DNA from: Bathynomus jamesi
Taxonomy: Eukaryota; Arthropoda; Malacostraca; Isopoda; Cirolanidae
Reading direction: 5' to 3'
DNA length: 64,000 nucleotides
Assembly (NCBI GenBank): GCA_023014485.1
Contig: JAJOZX010009425.1
Coordinates: forward strand, 41,001-105,000
Notes under the pieces: model-generated
What the model was told of the DNA's origin: nothing
Seen by the model: only the letters and a program-made list of their open reading frames with translations
Database searches by the model: none
Program-made: the position numbers and the translations under genes
Part shown: one piece after another, positions 33,619-45,208 of the stretch
Layout: every line of letters starts with the position of its first letter
Position numbering within the stretch: the first letter of the stretch is position 1

Positions 33619-36540
33619 GCGCTCTTAGTATCAGAATACCAGGATATCGTTGCTATCAACGAGTCCTGGATTCATACTGATCATAGGGACTACGTTGGGG
33701 AGTTCGAAATTCCCGGGTATAGAATGTTTCGCAAAGACCGCACCCGTTGGGAGGGGGGTGCGGTACTAATATACGTCAGAGACACGTTGAGTCCGGTTGA
33801 CTGCCAGTTCCGGTCGGAACGGGAGCTGCTTGGCGTCGATCTGAACGTGGGAGGGACGAACTATAGGTTAATCTTGGTGTACAGACCTCCGCATCTCCTC
33901 CTCGAGGAGGATACAGCCCTGTACACCGAACTCAGTAGCCTGCTAGGGGATAGGGTGTGTGTAGTTTTACGAGACTTCGACTGTCGCGGCATAAAGTGGG
34001 AAAACAGGACTGCTGATGCTGAAGGGAGGAGGCTAGTTGACTTTGCTGATGAGAACTTCCTCACTCAGTGGGTCAACGAGCCTACACGAGGCGAAAGCGT
34101 TCTAGACTTAGTATTCACGACCGAAGACAACCTCGTCACTGGCCTCACCGTTGACGAATCGTTGGGCGGGATTGATCACGGTCTTATTAGGTTCCGTGTG
34201 CGCGTCCCTCGGGTGAAGCGTAGTAACTCGAGAGGCAGTAAGCTCGATCTCCGGCGGGCGAACTTTGTTAGCCTCAGGGATAGCGTAGAGAGATGGAGTT
34301 AGAGGTCGGTGGCGATGTTGAGGGAGTGTGGAGTGCATTCCGGGACGAGTTTATGGTGCTGCAGTCTGCTGCCATACCCTCAAAACCGGCCACCCCTGCT
34401 TCAACGCAGCCTAAGTGGTTCAATCGTGACATCGCTTCGGCTATCCGAAATAGGAAAGTAGCGTATAGGAGGGCGAAGGCCAATCGTTCCCATGAGAACA
34501 CTGAAGCGTATGTCCGCCTGTGTAGGGAAGTCAAGGCGAAGGTTAGGCTAGCGAAACGTAACGAAGAACTACGGGTGGCAAGCCTCTGCAAGGGGAACCC
34601 TAAGGAGTTCTTCAGTTATGTTAATAGTAGAAAGCCCATTAGAAGCATGATAGGTCCGTTAAAGGACCGAAGCTGCGTTCTGCGGACCTCCGACGCGGAC
34701 ATCGCCAATGTGCTTAATGAGTACTTTGCGGGAGTGTTCACCAGGGAGGATACCCGCGTCATCCCCGAGCCAGGCGTGAGGCACGAAGGTGCGGGCCTGG
34801 ATAGTGTTCGATGTACCGCGACAGTCGTTGCGGATAGAATAGACAAACTGAGCGCGTTTAAGGCTCCTGGGCCAGACCAGTTTCTCCCCAGAGTGTTGCG
34901 AGAAGTGCGCGACCAGGTGGCTCCCCACCTGGCTACAGTCTTCAACAAATCGTTGGAGACGGGTCAGGTGCCTGGTGACTGGAGGGAAGCCAACGTGACC
35001 CCTATCTTTAAGAAAGGGGATCACGAAAGTCCAGGGAACTATCGTCCCATTAGTCTCACTTCAGTTGTAGGTAAATTAGCGGACAGGATCGTTGACCATT
35101 TGGATTCCTACAAGCTGCTTGGGGACTCCCAACATGGGTTTAGACGGCATAGGTCATGTCTCACCAACTTGCTCGAGATTTTCCACGTCATGTTGAGTGA
35201 GTATGATAAGAGTAGGGTGATTGATATACTTTATCTCGACTTTCAGAGAGCCTTTGATAAGGTACCTCACCACCGGCTAATGGCGAAAGTGCGCGCGCTG
35301 GGTATCGGTGGGGAAATAGGTAGGTGGATTGAAAATTGGCTGAGGAATAGGCGGCAGAGGGTTGTAATTAAAGGGGCTAGTTCGGGTTGGGCCTCGGTCA
35401 CTAGTGGGGTTCCTCAGGGTTCCGTTTTGGGGCCACTGTTGTTTATCATTTACATAAATGATATCGACGGTGGCATCGTCAGTCGGATCGCCAAATTCGC
35501 TGATGACACCAAGCTTGGGGCCAATGTTGGGACGCCCGAAGCGATCGAGGAACTGCGTGCGGACCTAGGTAGGATAGGAGAGTGGTCCGAAAAATGGCAA
35601 ATGCCGTTTAACTTGGGTAAATGCAAAGTGATGCACATTGGCTACGCCAATCCCAAGTCGGACTACTCGATGTTGGGGAGTCATATCGAGGTGACTGATT
35701 TAGAAAAGGACTTGGGTGTGCTAATTAGCAGCGACCTTAAGTTTACGAAACAGTGCGTAGAGGTGGAAAAGAAAGCCCAGAAACTATTGGGTTATATCAG
35801 GAGGCAATTTCAGTTTCGGAACAAGGAGATTGTGCTCTCTCTCTACAACGTGGGTTGAACAATGTCGATTTTAGAAGCATGTTTACAGTAGTTTAAATGG
35901 ATCTTTTCCGTTTGACTGCCGCCATTGAAACATAATTAAAATTTTTGTATTTTGTATTTTAACTGAAATGTCTTGATGATACAAAATAAGTTACTTTATA
36001 AAAAAAGCTTTTCTTAATTTCCCCTTCAAATTTTGTTTCTTATAAACAATTTTAATTACTTTCAAGATCCATGCTTAATTTTTAAGTTTTAATCGTGTAC
36101 TCAGAAAAATAAGGGGATCACCTGAAGATCAGGGCCTCCAGCCTTCTTTAGTTAGCTTTATAAGGTTAACTAACAAAAATATCACGACCTAACCTAACCA
36201 ATCGTCAAGGTCGTACAGTTGACCTAACGATTGGTTAGGTTAGGTCGTAATATTTTAGTTAGTTAGCCTTATAAGGCTAAGTAAAGAAGGCTGGGGGCAC
36301 TCACCTCTTATGTTTCAATGGCGGCAGTCAAACGGAAAAGATCCGTTTAAATGATAACCCAACTCGCAACAATGGTTGGAAGTTAGATTTGAAACGGTTT
36401 AGGACTAGTGTGTGTGGGATTTACTTTACGTATAAGATTTGTGACACGTGGAACAGGCTACCTTCAGAAGTTGTGAACAGTTCTTCTGTGGATCTGTTCA
36501 AGAAAAGGTTAGACCGAATCTTGCACACTATTTGAGGGTG
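33619..36540 (+). pseudogene. CR1-like LINE: APE endonuclease plus reverse transcriptase
   Basis: The open frame from 33622 gives an APE-type endonuclease fragment (QDIVAINESWIHTDHRD, GGAVLIYVRDTLSP, LILVYRPP, GIDHGLIRF) up to 34302. A single frameshift leads into 34293-35858: FKAPGPDQFLPRVLREV, NYRPISLTSVVGKL, DILYLDFQRAFDKVPHHRL, SGVPQGSVLGPLLFIIYI and catalytic FADDTKLG. A foldback element interrupts it (35891-36352), with loss of the thumb region. The end resumes with NPTRNNGWKLDLKRF to KKRLDRILHTI, stopping at about 36532. The first endonuclease residues are missing. GC content is clearly higher than in neighbours. The 3' UTR runs to about 36640 and ends in (TC)n. Confidence 0.9.
35891..36352. 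mobile_element. Foldback element inside the LINE
   Basis: The outer arms are inverted copies of GTTTAAATGGATCTTTTCCG and TTTGACTGCCGCCATTGAAA (35891-35935, 36308-36352). The centre holds an FB-D palindrome (36116-36300) with GATTGGTTAGGTTAGGTCGT. It resembles FB-C at 12335, which has GGATCTTTTCGGTTTTACGG at its edge. Confidence 0.8.
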
Positions 36541-36850
36541 GTAGAAGTTTTCCCTGGCACCCGTTGCCATTGGTACTTCCTTGGTATGGGCCGCAAGGCC
36601 TTTTGAGGTACTACTTTTCCTTGTAACTCCTTGTAACTCTCTCTCTCTCTCTCATGATTAGGGGTCGCAAATTATCGAGAATATTTTTATCGATAAATTT
36701 TTGACAAAAAATTGGATTATCGATAATTTATCGATAAGTTTCTAGTTAAATTAGCTGCCTTAGGAATAAAAGAAAATCACAAAATTAAAAGAACAAATTT
36801 TAATGAGATCCTTTGACATTATGACAGCCATACTTATTTAGGGTTTTGTT

Positions 36851-37136
36851 TTTTATCCTTATTTAGAAAGTAACATTTCAAAAACACAAGACATTAATTT
36901 TATCCTTATTTAGAAAGTAACATTTCAAAAACATGACATTAATTTTATCCTTATTTAGAAAGTAACATTTCAAAAACACAAGACATTAATTTTATCCTTA
37001 TTTAGAAAGTAACATTTCAAAAACATAAGACATTAATTTTATCCTTATTTAGAAAGTAACGTTTCAAAAACATAAGACATTAATTTTATCCTTATTTAGA
37101 AAGTAACATTTCAAGAAACATAAGGCATTAATAGTG
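36851..37136. repeat. 47-bp minisatellite at the 3' end of the hAT gene
   Basis: Six consecutive units of TTTTATCCTTATTTAGAAAG plus TAACATTTCAAAAACA(CA)AGACATTAA, with small variants. On the minus strand the first unit encodes the last transposase residues (LKCYFLNKDKIN), so the array grew from the end of the coding sequence. Confidence 0.88.
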
Positions 37137-38908
37137 GCAGGAGAGAGACTGGATCGAATCTTCGTTATGAAAAATCCCGCTGCAGAAAATGCTCGCTCTG
37201 CTTCACAGCTTGTAGGCTTCATGGTCCTTAATGCATCATACAATCGATCTAGATTTTCGCTTCTCTTTTTGTGCTTCGTATATTGCGAATTCACTTTCTG
37301 CATTGAAAACAGAGGACTTAGCTAAGTAGTCGAAAGTTTTTGATTCCAATTTAGTCATCTCGTGATGGAGGCATTTTCTGAAATCCTCCTCTTCGTCGTC
37401 GTCTTCATTTACGTTACTCTCATCTGGAGTTTCTTGGACGCTGCTTATATCCGTACGAGGTTCAGGATCATGTTCATGAAACAGCCGTGTATATACAGAA
37501 GTGGCATATTTCTTTAAGGAACCTGGAGAAAGCATCTTGAAAGTGTCAGACATTTGTTCATTTCTAGCTTCAGGATCATGGAGATATCGCAAAAGGGCAA
37601 CAGTATTTTGAACTCTTCTTGATTCATACTGTTGTTTGAGAGAAAGATGCATTCGACGAGCTAATGTACAATCTTGCTTTGCCAACTTGTTAAGAAGGAG
37701 CATCATAGATTTGTCTGCTTTCAATAAGTTTGTATCTTCAGAGCACAAAGAAGTTATTTCAACTGGTCTTAAAGTGTGACAAAGACTCTTGAGTACAGTC
37801 CAATCTTTTTCAGAAAATTCTTCATTGCAGCAGACTTCTAAAGCTTGTGTAATGCATGATTTCATTTTATAAAACCTTTCGCACATATCAAGCAAACTGT
37901 TCCAGCGAGTTCTGACATCAAGAATTAATTGTAGCTCATTTCCGTTTTCTGATTTCACAAATCCTTGAAGAATATCATTCTTTAACGGGGATTTTCTAAA
38001 CATTTTGCAAACTTTCCGCACTTTCTTGATCAAACCAAAATAATCATCTTTAAGAGCCAATGAATGAATATTGTCTTCTCCGCTGTCTTCATGTATATCA
38101 CATTCGGAAGTCTCTTCTTGACCTACTCCATCTTCCTCTTCTTCATCAATGACATTTTTATTATAAAGAACGTCCAATACAGCAAGGTGAATGCCGTGCG
38201 CCAAACACTGTTGGTGATCTGGTGATATTTCTCGGCCAAATTTGACCATGACGGATGCACCATCGGTTGTAGAAGCCACGATGTGCTCATTCATGTCGAG
38301 TCCGAATTCATTTAATCTGGCATTGACCAACTCCTTGCATTTAGCGCTATTTAATGATCCTCTGATTAATATCATTCCTAATGACCAATGTTCATTTTCA
38401 GCATGGACATTTATGCTCATAAATCTTTATTTTGAATAGATGTATATTCATCTAGAGTGAGAGAAAACCGTTGACCATTTTTACATTTCTCTTTGAATAA
38501 GTCAGCTAATTCCTTTTTCTTTTTCTCATAAAATGAAATAACCATATTTTTGGCAGTATTTGGACAAGTTGGTGGGGGAATATCATATTCATCCTTGCGT
38601 TTTTTAAAACTCTCTTGTATAAAGTCACTATTTGCAATGCGTTTAAAACTGAAACCATCAACGCTAGCCATTTTTGAGACCTCTTCCTCCATCGACAACT
38701 TACGTTTAAAGAAGTTAAGAGTTTTCTGTCTTTTTGCTGCAACTTCTGCATCTTCACTTAAATCAATATGGTGAACATTCCTTATATGAAAGGCTAATCC
38801 TGTTGTTGTACTTCCAGCACATTTTAATGTTTTATCACATTTATTACACTTAGCTTGATCACTAGTAGATTTTGTAAAATATCTCCAAACATTTGACTTT
38901 CTTGGCAT
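37137..38908 (-). pseudogene. hAT transposase, nearly intact, two frameshifts
   Basis: Begins at 38908 with MPRKSNVWRYFTK and a BED zinc finger (AKCNKCDKTLKC, then HIRNVHH). A one-base loss in an A-run near 38425 shifts the frame; the ORF continues 38420-37236 with VASTTDGASVM (second catalytic Asp region) and CLAHGIHLAVLD, the hAT Cys/His motif, then VRTRWNSLLDMCERF. A second shift near 37260 leads to the dimerisation domain (PTSCEAERAFSAAGFFITKI). First Asp: probably SLTLDEYTS. It would cut and paste its own element if repaired by nature; this copy is inactive. Few lesions suggest recent activity of the family. Confidence 0.9.
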
Positions 38909-39344
38909 GATGGCTATATAAAATTTGTTTCTATAAAATGGGTTATATGATCACAAATTGAAATAAATGATAACAAAGAAACAACCTCGTCTCCCGTAAT
39001 GCAATTATGCGAGGAACTGTTCAACTGACAAGTACTTAACAAATTGCGGACTGGCAAACCATCACAGCATTGCCGGTGGATTTGCCCAAAATATCGTACC
39101 GTAACGTTACGTAACCAAACATGTCAAAAGGGATCTAATTGGTCACTTAAAGTAAAACGTTTTCTATTAAAATAAATTTCATTCGCAAATACGAAAGAAA
39201 ATTTGTTCATTGAGCGTGAACTTAAAAATTCAGGAAGTGACATTAAATTATCGATAAAAAGTATCGATAATTACGCGATAGTTGACTTTCATTTATCGAT
39301 AAATTATCGATAATATATTATCGATTGCGACCCCTACTCATGAT

Positions 39345-41262
39345 CAACGCTGTCATTATTTTTGGTACTAATGGAATACGTCACATTACACCACTGCGAC
39401 ACAAAACATACGAATTTTAGAGTTCCTTTGCTCGTGTTCTGAATTGTCAACGCTAAACTACTATATACTTTTTTAGTGTACTGTTGAACCATTGATGACG
39501 TGAGCTTGATCTTCCAAACCTGTTTGTTATGCTGTTATGACAAGTAGTTGACAGTAGTTAAAAGTACTTGTCATCTTATTATTTTATTCATCCTCAAATG
39601 CAGGTTTTCTTAGGACATCCCCTTTTCTCCTGATCCAAATCAGATTGAGAATCGGTGAATTTGAAAGTGAAAGTCAAAAAAAGAATCCAGGATTCCATGA
39701 AGATGTTTGTTTTGCAACAAAAACAGTTTGATAGACCGCAATGGCCCTGGAGTTGTGCCAAAACATTTTTATGTTCATACCCAACAGGCTCAAAGCAATC
39801 ACTGATGCCATGTGAGAGCTCACTAAATATTCAGTAACTGCGAAATAAAGGTGTAAATCCTTAAACTTAGTTTCATTTCGAACAGTACGAGAAATTATTA
39901 AAAAATTTCTGGTTTGTTGATAAAAGAAATGTTTGGGGAAACCTTTTTTGGGAATCTTTCATAGAAAATTGATGAACACGAATAAAAATGAATAAAAACA
40001 TGAATAAAGCAGTAATGAATTATGTGTCTTATGTTATTAATTATGTATACTGTAGGTTCAGGGTGTGTATAAAGTAACGCGAGTGAAGAGACAAATCTGA
40101 TTTGAATTATATTAACGCGAGTGACCATGGACAAGTAATATTTATTACACGTACATTATAACAACTGTATATTCGGTAGTAAGATTTATAAGAGTTGCTA
40201 AAAATGTTTTCACGACTTAAAAAACAAGCTGAAACTCGTTTAAACCAGTTCAAATCGGATTTATCTCTTTACTTGCGTTACTTTATGCACACCCTTTATG
40301 TTGTCACTGTGTAAATGGATTTTCGATAACCTAAAGTGATAACTGCATTATTTCATTTGGTGACTTTTACTGTATGTCTAAACGTGGTATAATTAATTAC
40401 TAAGTCCCCTTTTGTGATGAATTTTGTGTTGTGTTGGATGTTAAAGTAATTTTGGAAATTGTCCGAATATACTTTATTTGTAAATAACAAAAAGTGTCCT
40501 CCATGTATCTTTTATATCTAATACACACCATTCGTATCTTTTGTATAGCGTGGGTTTGAATGTTTTGACATTGTTGAAGCCAACAATTTTCACAATGGCG
40601 GAGAAACTTTTAGCTTGGTACCTGTCAGTGATGAACTCATAGTTGGAGATCTATTTGTTGGTGTAATTTGCATCCAATATGAAATACATTTATATGGCGA
40701 CCAGAATCAAAATTTTATTTGAAATGTTTTTTTATTATGCCATTTTTAAATTTCAAATGCCAAAATATAATAACTACATTTTGGATATAATAATTCACTT
40801 TAGAAATACCTTCGCAATAATACGTATGAAAAAATAAGAGAGCTTCAGTATTCCTTTTTACCTAATGTTAAGTTAAGGTTCTCTAAAAGCCTATCCTTAA
40901 ATTATATAAAATTATATAGCGCCATTTAGCAATGGTCAAACAATTATTTATGATAAACTAATACTAGGCTGAGTTTTTAGTTTTGTATATGATTAAATAC
41001 TCTCCGAATTGAGTGATATAGGAAATTTTGCGATTTCTTAAACAATAATTGAAAACAACAAACAATTAAAAAGTTGAATTAATTGTACATTTAAAATCTT
41101 ATATTACACAGAATTAACGCAATAAGTAAAGTGCATTGCCTATACCAGTGCTTCCCAATCTATGGTAAATTAACCCACTTGGATAATGACAACTATTTTG
41201 TCGGGTAATGACACGCGATCCAGAAGTTATAAAATAATATCTAATGATTCGGGTAATAGCGC
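39345..41262 (-). repeat. Composite repeat, copy d (inverted)
   Basis: Reverse complement of copy c from about 25905 back to about 23985; landmarks are ATCAACGCTGTCATTATTTT, CATTGATGACGTGAGCTTGA and AACTAATACTAGGCTGAGTT. It keeps both ends of the CAGGGTGTG TIR element. It lacks the 457-bp retroposon and the Mutator-like MITE of copy b. It breaks at CGGGTAATAGCGCTTGA, where a Helitron-like end follows. No gene. Confidence 0.85.
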
Positions 41263-41266
41263 TTGA

Positions 41267-41310
41267 CTAGCAAAAGGTCGGCGCTACGCGCCGATTTTGC
41301 TAGATCTGCG
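41267..41310 (-). mobile_element. Helitron-like 3' end
   Basis: On the minus strand: hairpin TCGGCGC GTA GCGCCGA, then CCTTTTG, then CTAG followed by T. This fits the Helitron 3' signature. The 5' end was not located; the body on this strand may extend to about 41450 or beyond (CCGAAGCACCGCAGATC, CGTAGGCCCACAATTCAG). Confidence 0.5.
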
Positions 41311-42170
41311 GTGCTTCGGCTGAATTGTGGGCCTACGGCGTATTTTATTTTGAACATCAGTAGCCATTTATCTGGATATCATTCCTATTCCTTTCACCTT
41401 GGGCCTCAGTAATTGGGGTGCCTGCGGCCTTCCAGTTACGGGCAAACCAATTATTCATTCAATAAAACTACAGAAAAGAACGCAGCCATGAAAATCTAAA
41501 GCTTCACAAATCTTAATACAATGAGCTCGGATTTGAAGCCTAAGATTTTCATGACTGCGTTCATTTCTATAGTTTTATGGCCCGCCAAATCATAGTTTTC
41601 ATTGTTTCGAGTGCATCAATAATATTGTTATAGTGTTCCATTAGTTGTGATAAGCATGATCTTCCTGACCGGAATCGATGTTGGTTATCATTTTTTTTTC
41701 TGAGTTTCCCCATTAACCCCACCCCCTCCCCCATTACCCCACCCCTCTCCCACAATACTCCCTCCCCCACCCCCTCTCCCCCATTTACCCCCACCTATTT
41801 TTCTGAGTTTCCCCATTACCCTCAAGGGGGAAGGGGGCTGCACCTTGCAAAGGATAATTTTTTTTGGTTACATATATATATCGCATCTATTTTTCTGAGT
41901 TTCCCCATTAACCCCACCCCTCCCCCATTACCCCACCCCTCCCCCATTTTGTGCCAAAATTATGATTAAAAATGAAGAAATGGGAAGAACTGTACCCCGA
42001 AAAGGGGGGGGCAGGATTTATGTTAGGGAATTTTTTTAGCATGGGCACTGCACAATAAAAAGACGCATCGAATGGTGAAAACCGCATTGTTCTACACCAA
42101 TTGTAGCGACCTGTAGGTGTGCGCAAAAACTGTTACATATATATATATATATATATATAAGGCTTCATTT
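41311..42170. other. Mixed repeats: small inverted repeat, C-rich block, composite fragment
   Basis: 41480-41580 is an inverted repeat around ACGCAGCCATGAAAATCT and its inverse. 41695-41945 is the C-rich strand of the 32.8 kb minisatellite (CCCCATTACCCCACCCCTC units). 41946-42140 is the CACCTACAGGTCGCTACAAT-bearing piece of the large repeat arms, inverted. No gene. Confidence 0.6.
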
Positions 42171-42450
42171 CTGTAGAAATAGTATATTAGATTAGAATTG
42201 GGTAACCATACAAAAAAGGTTGGGAACCACTGGCCTATACAATGAAATATTTTGACACAAAATTTGGAGTTCTGCAGGGTTTTCCATAAGTACCTTTATC
42301 CCTTAACCTTTTCCTGCTAGAATAGGGTGAGGAGTAAAGTGGATAAAGGAACTTATGGGACACTGTATAACGCTACTTTTACAGCCGGTGTGGGTTAAGT
42401 AGGCAAAGAAATGTATCTAATATACTATTTCAGAAATGAAGCCCTATATA
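42171..42450 (-). repeat. Composite repeat fragment
   Basis: Matches 15480-15720 and, inverted, 20200-20440 and 23750-23980 (GGTTGGGAACCACTGGCC, TACAGCCGGTGTGGGTTAAG). Flanked by short (TA)n. Confidence 0.75.
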
Positions 42451-42555
42451 TATATATATAACAACATAAAATAAACATCATTATGGCAAACAGATTTCAT
42501 TAGGATACAGAATTAGAATTATTATAAGTAGGAATTATTATATTACAAACTAGTA

Positions 42556-43314
42556 CAGGGTGGGCCGTAAGTTTCCATACATAGGAAAAATAAACATTTT
42601 TTTTATGGACAACCATTTTTATTTATATAATATGCTCTACATGGTTGCCATTGTTTTGAAAACACATTTCAATACGTGTTCCCCACTGTTGATGAACACG
42701 CATTAGCACAGTTGACGTTATGCTTGTAATGGCGTTGGTGATACGTTCCTTTAGATGATTTATGTCTCGTATCTTTTCCTGATACACCATGGCCTTCAAG
42801 TGCCCCCAAAGATAGAAATCAAGGGGGGTGAGATCTGGGGATCTGGGAGGCCACTCCACAGGACCACGCCGACCAATCCAAGCATCCGGAAACTGCTGAT
42901 CCAAATACCGACGCACGTGAAGACCATAATGAGGTGGAGCTCCATCTTGTTGGAAGTAAACTGGGAAGTTACCTTCCTCGTTTAGCAGGGATGGGAAAAT
43001 CTCTTCTTGCAACATGTTAAGATACCTTTCGGCATTAAGATTTCCACTGACAAAAATTGGTCCAATAATTCTGTCACCCCATATCCCGGCCCACACCATC
43101 ACTTTACCGGCACCTTGCATCTTCGTCGGACTCAGCCAGTTAGGGTTAGCATTACTCCAATAACGTATGTTTTGCCGATTAACCTCTCCATTGACGTAAA
43201 AATTTGCTTCATCAGTAAACAAGATCTTACGTCAAAAGCATATTCTTAGGGTATCTGAAACATAAAAACAAACGTTTAATTTTTCCTATGTATGGAAACT
43301 TACGGCCCACCCTG
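42556..43314 (-). mobile_element. Internally deleted Tc1/mariner-type element
   Basis: Ends CAGGGTGGGCCGTAAGTTTC and its exact inverse; the inverted region extends over CATACATAGGAAAAAT. TA lies on both sides (42554-42555, 43315-43316). At 759 bp it is about half the normal length; only the C-terminal transposase is left. Confidence 0.88.
42623..43222 (-). pseudogene. Tc1/mariner-type transposase, C-terminal part
   Basis: A 199-residue open frame beginning [12 protein letters not shown] (first catalytic Asp). Then [23 protein letters not shown] (second Asp) and [17 protein letters not shown] (third Asp, about 36 residues later), with the usual C-terminal helix region. So it is a D,D,D enzyme of the IS630/mariner type. 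The helix-turn-helix DNA-binding half is deleted between the TIR and about 43225, so it cannot bind its own ends. The frame is otherwise undamaged. Similar C-termini occur at 59652-59959 and 61109-61252. Confidence 0.88.
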
Positions 43315-43348
43315 TATAATTTATTATCGAATAATTTATAATAAGTTT

Positions 43349-43949
43349 TAGGGATGTACCGATATCGCTTTTTAGTCGATAACCGATACCGATAATTAAA
43401 AACAGTATCGGCCGATACACGACACCGATATCCAGCTAGGGTTTATTAGTTTGTCATATTTTTGTAAGTCATAATTTATTTTCTGTGTTAAAAATTTGGC
43501 AACAAAGCAATAATCCTTTTCATTAAAGATGGCAACACTGCATTAGATGTCATAGTTTTGTTTGTTATACATTTGGACTGTGGGCCTATGTTGGGCTTAG
43601 TAAATGTGTTTTTTGGGAGCACCATCAACAACAGTTGCATGTGAATGCATGTTTAGTATTGGAGGAAACATTGCCAGTGCTGCTAGAAATTGGCTCTCTC
43701 CTGAACATACAGAGGAGCTGCTATTTTTACACGAGAACTTAACCCTTGTGAAAAAATAACAAGTTATGTGAAGTGATAAAACAATAAAATATTGGAAATG
43801 TCATCCTCTAAATAGTCTTTTATTTATAATTTTGGAAAAATCGTACTTTTGAAGTATCGGCCGATATTTTTTAAAATCAGCTGACACCAATATTTTTAAA
43901 AATCTACCGATATCACCAATACAGATACCGATATATCAGTACATCCCTA
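43349..43949 (+). mobile_element. Short hAT, TAGGGATGTACCGAT family
   Basis: 601 bp with ends TAGGGATGTACCGATATCG and (inverted) TAGGGATGTACTGATATATC. Flanks ATAAGTTT and ATAAGTAT match at 7 of 8. It retains only the last part of the transposase (43606-43759, stop at 43757-43759), the same region as at 1-782. So it is an internal-deletion derivative of the element that enters the window at base 1. Confidence 0.88.
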
Positions 43950-44218
43950 ATAAGTATGCATTATATACAAAATTTCTCATTTCCAGAATTTGTTTACCAA
44001 TTTTGAATGAAATTGTCAAGCATACAACCATTTTGTTACTTTGTACTTTTACATTTTCACAACATTGTACAGTACTTAAGTTAAAGTACAAAATTTTTCC
44101 CAAGATTGTATACTTAAGTTAGAGTAAAAGTATTACAAAAAAAAAAGTACTTTCTAGAAAGTACATTCTTGAAAAAGCTACTTAAGTATATATCTACTTC
44201 ACTTCTACCCACCTCCTC
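43950..44218. other. Unassigned, possible hAT end
   Basis: Repeated ACTTAAGT/GTACTTT words and, at 44205-44216, CTTCTACCCACC, which inverted resembles a hAT terminus (GGTGGGTAGAAG). No partner end was found. Confidence 0.35.
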
Positions 44219-45208
44219 TAGTTTTAACTGAAGAAAATATGAATAACTTGGTTTTTAATTCTTTACATTCTGTAAACTCTGGCTTTCTCGATAAGATTCA
44301 TATAAGAAAGGATAATATTAGGTAAGTGATTAATACAATGAAGTTAAATAAAGCTGCTGTACCTCATAATATTACACTGGGATTCTCAGAGAAGGGGAGG
44401 ATAGCTTATCTGAGGCACTAACTATTTTGTTTGCTAGGTTTATTAATTATGCAGTGGTACCTGAAGAATAGAAAAAAAGAAAATGTAGTACCCATTTACA
44501 GAAAAGCGTATTAAAAAGGAAGTAGGAAATTATATGCCTGTTAATTTAACATTACTGGTAGGAAAGATACTAGAAAGAATTATAAAGAAGAATATTCAAG
44601 ATCATTTGGATAATTTTAATATTTTAAGTTCCCAACATGGATTTAGATCGGGAAGGTCTTGTTTGTCTCTAATCTCTTAGACTTTTTAGAATTTGTAACT
44701 GAACAGGTAGATAATGGAAATGGTATAGATGTTATTTATTTCGATTTTAGTAAGGCACTTGACATCGATATAAATTAAAAGCTCATGGGATACTCGAGAG
44801 TCAGTTATATAGTGGGTAGAAAAATGGTTAGAAGACAAAGAGAGAGTAATTCCAAATGGTCGTAAATCTAGGTGGCAGAAAGTGAAAAGTGGGATACCAC
44901 AGGAATCGGTGTTAGATCCATTACTCTTTATTTTCTATCTAAATGATTTTGAGAAGGGAGTAGGTACAGTAGTAAAATTTCTAAATTTGCAGACGACACT
45001 AAACGTAGAAGCCCCAATTACAAATAAAGAAAATTCTTATAAACTCCAAAAAAATCTTGATAGATTAATGGCCTGGGCTAGTAAATAGCAGATGGAATTT
45101 ATTGTTTGAAAAGCCCTCCATTTTGGCAGAAACAATAGAAAGTTTAGTTACAAGATGCAAGGAAATTGGTTGGAGGATAAGTCACGAAAAAGATTTTGGC
45201 ATTATAGT

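Larger units (their letters stand above)
36659..39336 (-). mobile_element. BED-finger hAT transposon, complete ends
   Basis: 2678 bp. Termini TAGGGGTCGCAAATTATCGA and, inverted, TAGGGGTCGCAATCGATAAT. The exact 8-bp duplication CTCATGAT is at 36651-36658 and 39337-39344. Both subterminal regions are rich in ATCGATAA/TTATCGAT, possible transposase-binding sites. It lies exactly between the (TC)n tail of the LINE and composite repeat copy d, and the joined flanks reproduce the GATCATGAGAGAG sequence found at 23110 and 25900. Confidence 0.93.

Noticed and set aside
34274..35024. Minus-strand frames over the GC-rich LINE
   Set aside because: Shadows of the reverse transcriptase frame, with no independent resemblance.
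36851..37136. CRISPR-like short repeats
   Set aside because: The 47-bp units abut without spacers and derive from the hAT coding end.
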